Assembly (NCBI GenBank): GCA_024509875.1
Contig: JAMPIV010004271.1
Coordinates: forward strand, 35,176 to 99,175
Direction of reading: 5' to 3'
From: Oreohelix idahoensis
Lineage: Eukaryota > Mollusca > Gastropoda > Stylommatophora > Oreohelicidae
Length of the DNA: 64,000 bases
Shown: one piece after another, positions 57,100-64,000 of the stretch
Layout of the letters: every line of letters starts with the position of its first letter
Numbering within the stretch: position 1 is the stretch's first letter
The notes under the pieces: generated by a model
Database searches by the model: none
Told to the model about the DNA's origin: nothing
Seen by the model: only the letters and a program-made list of their open reading frames with translations
Position numbers and translations under genes: made by a program

Positions 57100-57385
57100 T
57101 TCATCATCATCATCATTTTCCTTTTTGCTTGTTACGAAGCATGAACCCACTACTGTAGCTGCCCCGCCCCCCCCCCCCCCCCCTTTTTACAGGAAGCCTA
57201 CACCAAGCATTCAGATGCTCTTGCAGCGGTGGTTTCTGCAGCTGTTTGTTATACATGATGAGATTGCCAGCCAAATGCACATGCCTGATATTAGTCACCT
57301 AGTACAACATGCCTGATGGAGCAGTGGTCTTACTATTTCTTCATGTTATCAGAGACCCCTCCCCACCGGAACTACGCGGAGCGAT
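57100..57385 (-). repeat. SINE-A copy, longest, with a C17 run
   Basis: Starts at an ATC run (57103-57115, the ATG tail on the other strand) and ends near 'gacccctccccaccggaact', giving the fullest 5' end of the family (complement: AGTTCCGGTGGGGAGGGGTC). A run of 17 C (57167-57183) lies where other copies have 'ctggcc' or similar. Confidence 0.82.
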
Positions 57386-57512
57386 ATCTTTAATAATGTC
57401 AAATAAGTCACTTTATGTATGTCAGAATGCAGTGCTTTTGGGTGCAGATTAGAATATTTATCTCAGCCCTACCTTTAGGCAGTTTCCTAAAATTCCCCAA
57501 CCTGCCTCAGCT

Positions 57513-58111
57513 CTCATCTCATCTCAACCCGTAACCCATCATGGGTCATAGGGGTGCCATGGTGGAAGCATCAGCAGACAGGGTCCTCCACTGCTCTCTG
57601 TCCTCAGCAATGCGTACAAGTGTGGAAAAACCGTGTCCTGCCCATTCTTTGATGTTATCAGCCCAGGATTTTCTTTGCCTTCCTCTTCTCCGTTTACCTT
57701 CGACTGTTCCCTGGAGGATTGTTTTCAAAAGGGAGTCATGACGAGTTACATGCCCAAACCAGGCAAGCTTTCGACGTTTCACTACTGACAAAAGTGGTTC
57801 TTGGTGGCCTGCATAGGTGTTTATCTTCTCTCTAACATAGACATTTGTTTTGTGCTCTTTATAGCAAATGCGCAAAATTCTTCTATAACATTTATGCTCG
57901 AAAGCCTGAATCCTACGCTCCGTATCTGCAGTGAGTGTCCAGCTCTCACACCCATATAAGAGAATAGATAATACAAGTGATTTGTATAATTTGATCTTCA
58001 CAGGAAAACTGATGTTACTTTTCCAGATCACATTCAGTCTTGTCATGGCAGCTGAGGCCATCTCAAGTCTTGTCTTGATTTCTTTACTTGATCTTCCATC
58101 ACTACATATAG
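57513..58111 (-). mobile_element. LINE fragment (family L4), 10 bp target duplication
   Basis: TGCCTCAGCT lies at 57503-57512 and 58112-58121. Minus-strand copy with a (GATGA)-like tail at 57513-57525. It contains only the C-terminal third of the protein. Confidence 0.85.
57546..58061 (-). pseudogene. C-terminal part of L4 reverse transcriptase, intact frame but truncated
   Basis: A 171-codon frame reads LVLSILLYGCESWTLTADTE, YRRILRICYKEHKTNVYVRE, RRKLAWFGHVTRHDSLLKTI, then EGKRRRGRQRKSWADNIKEW and ends MAPL with a stop at 57546. These are the standard post-RT blocks of RTE-like LINEs. The RT catalytic part is missing because of 5' truncation. Confidence 0.82.
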
Positions 58112-58431
58112 TGCCTCAGCTAAAGAAAGAAAAAAAAAGAAAAATTTGTGAGAAGTTTAAGAAAATGAAATGGCTTTAAATCAAGTGCATATAGATTACA
58201 AGTGCTTTGAAAGACACTTACCAGGCAACAGATAAGAGGGTATTAGAGTGCTCTGGAGCGTGCTTCTACCTTCTTGCTTTTATTGTGTTCTGTAGTTTTC
58301 CAAAATGCTGGGAAGGAGTCCTAAATTTGTTGTGTTATTTACAGCCTGAAGTTGTCCAAATGCTTTGGGTTACGTGAAATTAAAGCTACAGTTACGGGAT
58401 TTTCTGGGGTATGGTCATACATCTTGTAAGC

Positions 58432-58901
58432 CAGGGGTCGGCAAGCGGTTGATGATAATGATCTACAGATAGATCCCAGGGATCATTTGGTAGATCTCTA
58501 AGATCAGGGAAAAAAAATAATATAAAATTTAAACCAAGGTAAATTTTGACAAGCCCTCTTCCATTGGCACTTAAAAATGCAGTGTCCCGAGGTTTGAAGC
58601 CACATTTACCCCATTCCCAGTGGAAACCCGCCAGCTAGCTTACAAAAATCCTATTTATTTGTGAACTGCATAACACACAAAGTGATCTTTTCTTTAAAGT
58701 GAAGTTAACATTCAGTCAAATATTTAGTTTTAGCTCCCCATCGGCTGTCAATGGGATGGCAGAGATCAAAATTATGCATAGCCTGCACTTACTCCAGATA
58801 ATCAGAAACCTGAAAACTGATATGATTTTATCAAGGTAGATTTTTAGGCAGCTTTGTGTGTCTAAAGTAGATCCATAAAGCTCCCGGGTTGCCTATCCCT
58901 G
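58432..58901. mobile_element. hAT MITE, about 470 bp
   Basis: Begins CAGGGGTCGGCAAGC; the complement of the right end is CAGGGATAGGCAACC. The 8 bp flanks TTGTAAGC and TTGTAGGA match at six positions. Non-coding; contains 'gatctacagatagatccca', as in Charlie-like hAT MITEs. Confidence 0.78.
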
Positions 58902-58938
58902 TTGTAGGATATACCGTACTCCTGAAATGTCTCTATAG

Positions 58939-59814
58939 CAGGGGTTCTTAACTTTTCTGGTGCCTTGGACCCCTTTGATTGTCTGGTGAAGACTACCGAC
59001 CCCTTTGATTGTCCGGTGATGGCTACGGACCCCTTCTTAGGGAAAAGAAAAAGTTCATAGACTTACTTACTTACTTAGTCGTTCCCCTTCTACCGTGAGG
59101 TGTAGAGGTTTGGAAGAGAGAGCGTCAGACCATTCTATCAGCTGTCTTCCTCCCGGCCTGGTTCCATTCTAGTTCTCGGTCCTTCAAAGAGTGTCTAATG
59201 TTGTCCTCCCAGCGGACTCCGGGTCGTCCCGGAGGTCTGGATCCCTGGCTCTTTGCCTCCCATGCTTGTCGTGGTAGCCGATCTTCTCCCATTCTGCAGA
59301 CATGGCCAAACCATCTCAGCCGGGACTGTTCCACTTGGGTCTGCAGCGGGTGGGACCCTAGGCCCCGACGTATCGTCTGGCTGCGGACCATGTCTCTTCT
59401 TGTCACTTCAACCACCTTCCTCAGACACCTCACCTCCGAGGCCCGGATCTGGCCCCCGTGGGCCGCAGCCATTGCCCACGACTCGCATCCATATGTCAAG
59501 ACTGGGACATAGGTGGAGCGGTATACAGCCATCTTCGTTTTAAGTTCATAGACACATAATTAAAACGTTTGCATACCAATAATACATTTTATTAGAAAGA
59601 AAAATGGTTAAGCTTACATATTGTCAGACTGGAATACAAAAACAATTTATGGCAAGAATATATTACTTTAAATGCAAAAAAATATGTTATAATACTCTGA
59701 GTAAAAATTTTGGTGAAAATAAAATTCAAATGTTTAGGTTATGTTCATGGACTCCCTAGAATCTCCATTCATGCCCCCCCAAGGAGTCCGTGAACCACAG
59801 GTTAAGAAAATCTG
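58939..59814. mobile_element. hAT MITE carrying an L1a insertion
   Basis: Left end CAGGGGTTCTTAAC, complement of the right end CAGATTTTCTTAACC; flanks CTCTATAG and CACCATAG match at six of eight. A ~28 bp direct repeat ('gacccctttgattgtc.ggtga') is present at 58968-59034. Without the LINE it is about 385 bp. Confidence 0.75.
59063..59541 (-). mobile_element. 5'-truncated L1a LINE copy, 12 bp target duplication
   Basis: AAGTTCATAGAC at 59051-59062 and 59542-59553. It starts with TTAC units. The minus-strand frame 59532-59125 (MAVYRSTYVPVLTYGCESWA to KTADRMV) is open, and the remaining residues up to the tail are in frame. Inserted in the hAT MITE, so it is younger than the MITE. Confidence 0.92.
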
Positions 59815-59822
59815 CACCATAG

Positions 59823-61344
59823 TCATGACATTTCCAGAGCTATAATAATAACAGATGTTCTAGGCCACAGTAATATTTTGTTATAATCATGCATGCTGTG
59901 AACTATAGTAGTGAGATTATTATGAGCTTTAGTTATTCAAGTGTCTTAGATCTTACCCGAGGTCCAGTTGCTTCGTAAGTAAAAATTCTTATGTATTAAA
60001 AGTATGAGGCTGTATTGCTTACAAAGGACTGTATGTTCATAATGAAAGGCAGAATGGCTAAATGTTGTTTCTTTGTTGTACCCTTTCAGTGTAGTGTTCT
60101 TCATTGTTGCAAGATGTAATAAAGCTACCAATTTTGCATTTTACATTTCTGCCATTTGTTTCTGTAAATTTTAGGTTTTACTGCTGACATATTTCCTCAG
60201 TGATTAGTTGATATTTTTATCATGTTGTAATATTTTAGTTACATATTAAAGACTAAGTATATTTTTATAATAAAAATATTTCCTTCCTTTGGTTTTACTT
60301 GTCTTTTATTTTTTGTTTGTTAAACCTGAAATACATCTAGCACATAAAACTAGAAATTCTGCTTTAATGAAGTAGCTAGTTGGCACTTGTTTTGTGCTGC
60401 CATGGAATTGGACATTTGTCTGGTTTCTGTATTTAATGTCTTAAAGTAATGTTAAAACATTTGAGTTGTTTGGAAGGTCGGTGCAGCAGGGAAAGAAATA
60501 TTTTAAGGAGATTGCTGGTGGAAACTGTTCATTAGATTGAGACATTATGTGCCAGGAAATGTGATTAGCTGGGTGACAAAGTTCTGAAGGATGTAGCTTG
60601 AAGATAAATGAAAAATTTTGAAGTAGCCAAGAGTATTGAGAAACTACTGATGTACGTAGAAGGTAAAGTTCTGAGAAAACAACGAAAATGTGAAACGTTT
60701 TGGTGTAGGTAGTTTGTGGGTTTCTCTCTTTGTTTTTTTAATCATTGTATTTTATTAGTTAGTTATTATGCTAAAATTTGATTGAGTACTGAGAAACAAC
60801 AGATGCACAAAGAAGACAAAGTTCTGAGAAAACAACGCATGTGGGAAAATGTGAAACATTTTGGTCTAGTTAGTTTGTGGGTTTTTATTTTTTAGTAAGT
60901 CATTGTAATTTATTATTTAATTATTATGCTAAAATTGATTTACAATTACAGATAATAATTAGATTTTCTAGACATGCCTACAGCAATCTGATCATAATTT
61001 TTTTTTAATACAAAATAAATATTCTTTTTTTTTAAAATTAACTCTCATTTGGCAACATCACATTGCTAATAACAATGTTCAAACAATAAATAATTATCAC
61101 ATGTTAAAAACGAGTGCTTCTACATAAGTGGATATGACGCATGCAGTGCTTTTGAACTGGTGGACGCTTGTCACTGGGTTTATATGGAGAGTCTTCTGTT
61201 GATGTATAATGATATTTCCTGATAGCAGATGTATAAACACATTTTTAATGTGTAAAATGATCAATATACAAAAATGAGCAGATCCCTAAGTTGTAGGTCA
61301 AACAGATTTCTTAAGAATTTTTGTGAAAGATGTGCTCTTGAAGT
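59823..61344. other. AT-rich sequence, no gene
   Basis: Contains an AATAAA at 60118-60123, a possible distal polyadenylation signal. A ~90 bp passage near 60590-60740 is loosely repeated at 60775-60900 ('gttctgagaaaacaacg', 'ttggt.tag.tagtttgtgggtt'), a small tandem duplication. Nothing else seen. Confidence 0.45.
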
Positions 61345-61580
61345 CCTGTGTGGTTCCCGGCGGGGTCTTTAACGAGACAAAGAACAAAGAGGATTCTTGC
61401 TCCTTCAGGCATATCATACTAATAGGAGGTTGTGCAACTTCATCATGTCAAACAAATTGCCACAGAAACTACCGCTGCAAGAGCATTTGTATGCATGCTG
61501 TAGGATTCCTGTAGGGGGTCCAGCTGCAGTTGGCACTCCACGCTCCATAAGGGATACAAAGGAAAATAATGATGATGTAC
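61345..61580 (+). repeat. SINE-A copy
   Basis: From 'gtgtggttcccggcggggtc' through 'ttcatcatgtcaaacaaatt' and 'ctaccgctgcaagagca' to the tail 'aataatgatgatg'. One of the two best 5' ends of the family. Confidence 0.83.
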
Positions 61581-61597
61581 TCTTGAAAGTGGGAGCC

Positions 61598-61870
61598 AGC
61601 TGCGGTGCTCAGTGGTTAGTGTCCTGGCTTCCTAGCTCAGTGGTCCATGGTTCGATCCCCAGTTAAGGTGGGATTTTTTTAGACCGCAAACGGCTCTGGG
61701 GTCGACCCAGCCTCATGAATTGGGTACCAGAGCAACTCTGAGAAGGTTATGGCGGCTGGCGTGATGCTGACCACACCACCCCTTGTGTGCCGATGGTCAA
61801 GAAAATATGGGCCTAACACCATATTCCCAATATGCCAAATGGGCGTGTAACAGGATCCTTTACCTTTACT
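61598..61870 (+). repeat. tRNA-derived SINE (SINE-B), nearly full length
   Basis: The head has 'ctcagtggttagtgtcctgg' (A-box region) and a B-box GGTTCGATCCC (61649-61659). The body includes 'gagcaactctgagaaggtta' and 'gtgtgccgatggtcaagaaa'. The tail is a degenerate CTTTAC repeat (61858-61870). A second, rearranged copy is at 42960-43185. No tRNA cloverleaf is complete, so it is not a working tRNA gene. Confidence 0.8.
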
Positions 61871-61968
61871 CTTGAAAGCCTAGTCCACGCCAGTTGAAAG
61901 CAGGGGAAACTTTATGGATTGCTCATTTCTGGCATATTTTGCTTATAAGAAGATAATGGCGTGTGAGG

Positions 61969-62080
61969 GCTTCTAAGATGCTGTAAAGGGTACATGACTT
62001 CTTAAGATGCTGTTAAGGGGTGCAAGGCTTCTTAAGATGCTGTAAAGGGATGCAGGACCCCTAAAAGGTTAAAAACACTG
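61969..62080. repeat. ~33 bp tandem repeat at a hAT-like terminus
   Basis: Three units with 'cttcttaagatgctgtaaaggg' or a close variant, followed by 'aggttaaaaacactgg', whose complement CCAGTGTTTTTAACCT resembles a hAT MITE end. The opposite end was not found. Confidence 0.5.
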
Positions 62081-64000
62081 GTTTAATTATATTTAGTGGG
62101 TACCTGAGAAGAAAAGGTTGGAAAGCCCATTAATGCATGTCTACCTCAGGTAATTCCTGTCATGGTTTTAGACATAAACTCACTGAACACAGAAATATGT
62201 TTTTACATCGAATGTGTACGCATATCTGATTTTGCCATACACATATATTTTTTCTTGTTTCATTTCATCACAAGCTCATCATTTATTTCTCTGCCCATTC
62301 ATCTTTATCCATCCATCTTTGCTTTCATCCAATGTTATTTATCATTTCTTGCCCCGTTACGGAAGTGGACTGTCATGAAGATATGTATTATCAGTACTCC
62401 TGGCAGCAGGCGTTGAAGAGCTCAGTTATTTACATGAATGAATCTTTCCCGTCCAAAGACAAAAAAATTAACAACATATAGTCCGCCACATGCATGTTGA
62501 AGCACACAGAGGATCAAACTGAAATACAGGAGCACACATCCTGAGAGGACGGAAAACTAAATATTCGTAATAATTACTTCAGTTTAAAGATTCAAGCAAG
62601 GAAAACATTTTATGACGGAGCTCTTCAATTGCCCCACTTTCCCTAAGGGACTATGCAATACCATTCCATAATCAGAAGAGAATACTGAATACTTTTTGAC
62701 GGCTTCTTATTGAAACAGTGCCTAACCTAGCGTTGTTCCTTGTTGCATTGAATTTGCATTACGAGTATACCACACCCTATACATTTTTTATTAGCCATAA
62801 TGACTATAGTAGTATGTTCTGAGATTCACTGAAGCCATTTACAGTCATGAGATCTGAATTTGCTTTATGGTGGGAGACCTGTTAGTGTCGTAAGCTGTGA
62901 AACTAATCACTGCGTACTTATTGCGAGGATATGTTTGATATTTTTTTTTTTTTTCACCGCAAGTGCAAGAAAATATAATGCATGTGTCTTTTGAATCATT
63001 TTAACGTTATTGTCTTGCTATGTCAGTTTCAGTTAACTTGACACATTGTGGAGAAAAGTAGAGCCATATTCCAAAATGGCTGGTTTTTTTTTACAAGCAG
63101 CAGTTTCATATTCAAGTACATTTTAATTTTAGAGGGAATATGCTATTTCTGGGCTATTTGTTCTTCAGTGTAAGTGGCTTCATGAATTCATTAGGAAATA
63201 AAATATTTATACTCATGTCATATCAAAACAATTACATGTACTTCCATAGTTAACAGTGATCATCCACTATTGCATATATATATATATGAATTCTTGACTT
63301 GGCATGTAGAATTTAGACCTTCTATTGCTGGATTCATGATTTTGTGATATTATTTCTGTGCTATAAGCATTCTTAGTGAATTGGGTGAATTATTTAAAGA
63401 AAAGTTTAATCTGTATTTCATTCCACAAAATAGACTATGGGAAATGCAACATTTTTTTTCTTTTTTACTTTCCAAGATGCAAGCAAAAATGTTATAGTTG
63501 TGTATGTTACACGTTATGCTGTAATTGTTTCAAGAGCCTGAACTTTTGTTTCCTTTTCAGTTTTGTCAAATAACTAAACTAAAACCTCATCTGTGTAAGT
63601 GATAAGTAAGTGTTGTTGAATAGTGTATAATTTTAAAAAGTGACTGAAAAACATTCTTCTGAAATATTTGTTAAAATTTTAGTGAAAATTAATAAATAGA
63701 TATACCAATTTTAGCTGTTCCCATTGATAATCTGCATCTTAAAATTAAAGAGCTGTTGTAGTTAGGACACATTGAAGGAAATGGAGGCTGGGGTTCTAGT
63801 CTGTTTAGCATATTAAGGGCATAGGTCTTGAGGAAATCAAGATAGTGGACGGATGGCCTAGAAGTTGGTGTAAAAGAACTGAAAATTGAAAAGTGAAGTA
63901 AACCCAACAAGGGTAGACTGAAGTGGAAAAGGAGTGGGTTTGCACCAAGTAGTCTTGAAGGTTGAACGTACTGAGAAAACATAGTAATGCTTGATGTAAA
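62081..64000. other. AT-rich sequence, no gene seen
   Basis: Scattered short frames only. Short T and TA runs (62940-62955, 63278-63288). No member of the repeat families above was recognised. Confidence 0.45.

Noticed and set aside
61605..61665. Possible tRNA gene
   Set aside because: Has A- and B-box-like words but no full cloverleaf, and continues into a SINE body that recurs at 42960-43185.

Overview
The window is animal nuclear DNA, most likely from an arthropod or another protostome. It has spliced exons with GT/AG signals, a Fos-type bZIP gene that resembles arthropod kayak (Fra) more than vertebrate Fos, long AT-rich introns, and dense animal transposons (RTE-like and I-like LINEs, a Gmr1-like LTR element, Tigger/pogo, mariner, hAT and several SINE-like families). 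The species cannot be named from the sequence.

The only cellular gene I can support is the Fos/kayak homologue on the + strand. Its promoter-like block (20850-21021) holds CRE-like, CArG-like and AP-1 sites and a TATA-like box. Exons follow at 21142-21258, 22332-22628 (probably an alternative first exon), 22852-23186, 51531-51638 (basic region) and 52797-53393 (zipper and C-terminus, stop). A 28.3 kb intron separates the third and fourth. Intron phases suggest alternative first exons: the exon at 22852 needs a phase-1 donor, which neither proximal exon gives at its end, but a small TATA-linked candidate exon at 2924-2972 does.

The rest is a stack of mobile elements. 1-14.4 kb: RTE-like LINE copies with a TAAG tail, and an I-like LINE split by an 8.6 kb LTR element whose 2.4-2.5 kb LTRs flank a SCAN-like gag, protease and integrase but no reverse transcriptase. 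15.8-20.7 kb: a Tigger element broken by a 307 bp SINE-like insert and a 2.2 kb unknown insert. 23-51 kb (within the big intron): LINE fragments, an RTE-like LINE with a nested solo LTR, a LINE copy with a 5' inversion, a hAT-type element holding another LINE and a long TA microsatellite, a hAT MITE with an internal minisatellite, and a dead mariner. 53.4-64 kb: 3' UTR and downstream DNA with SINEs, two hAT MITEs and LINE fragments.

Many insertions are bounded by target-site duplications readable by eye, so nesting order can be reconstructed. All transposon reading frames seen are truncated or broken; none looks able to move by itself.
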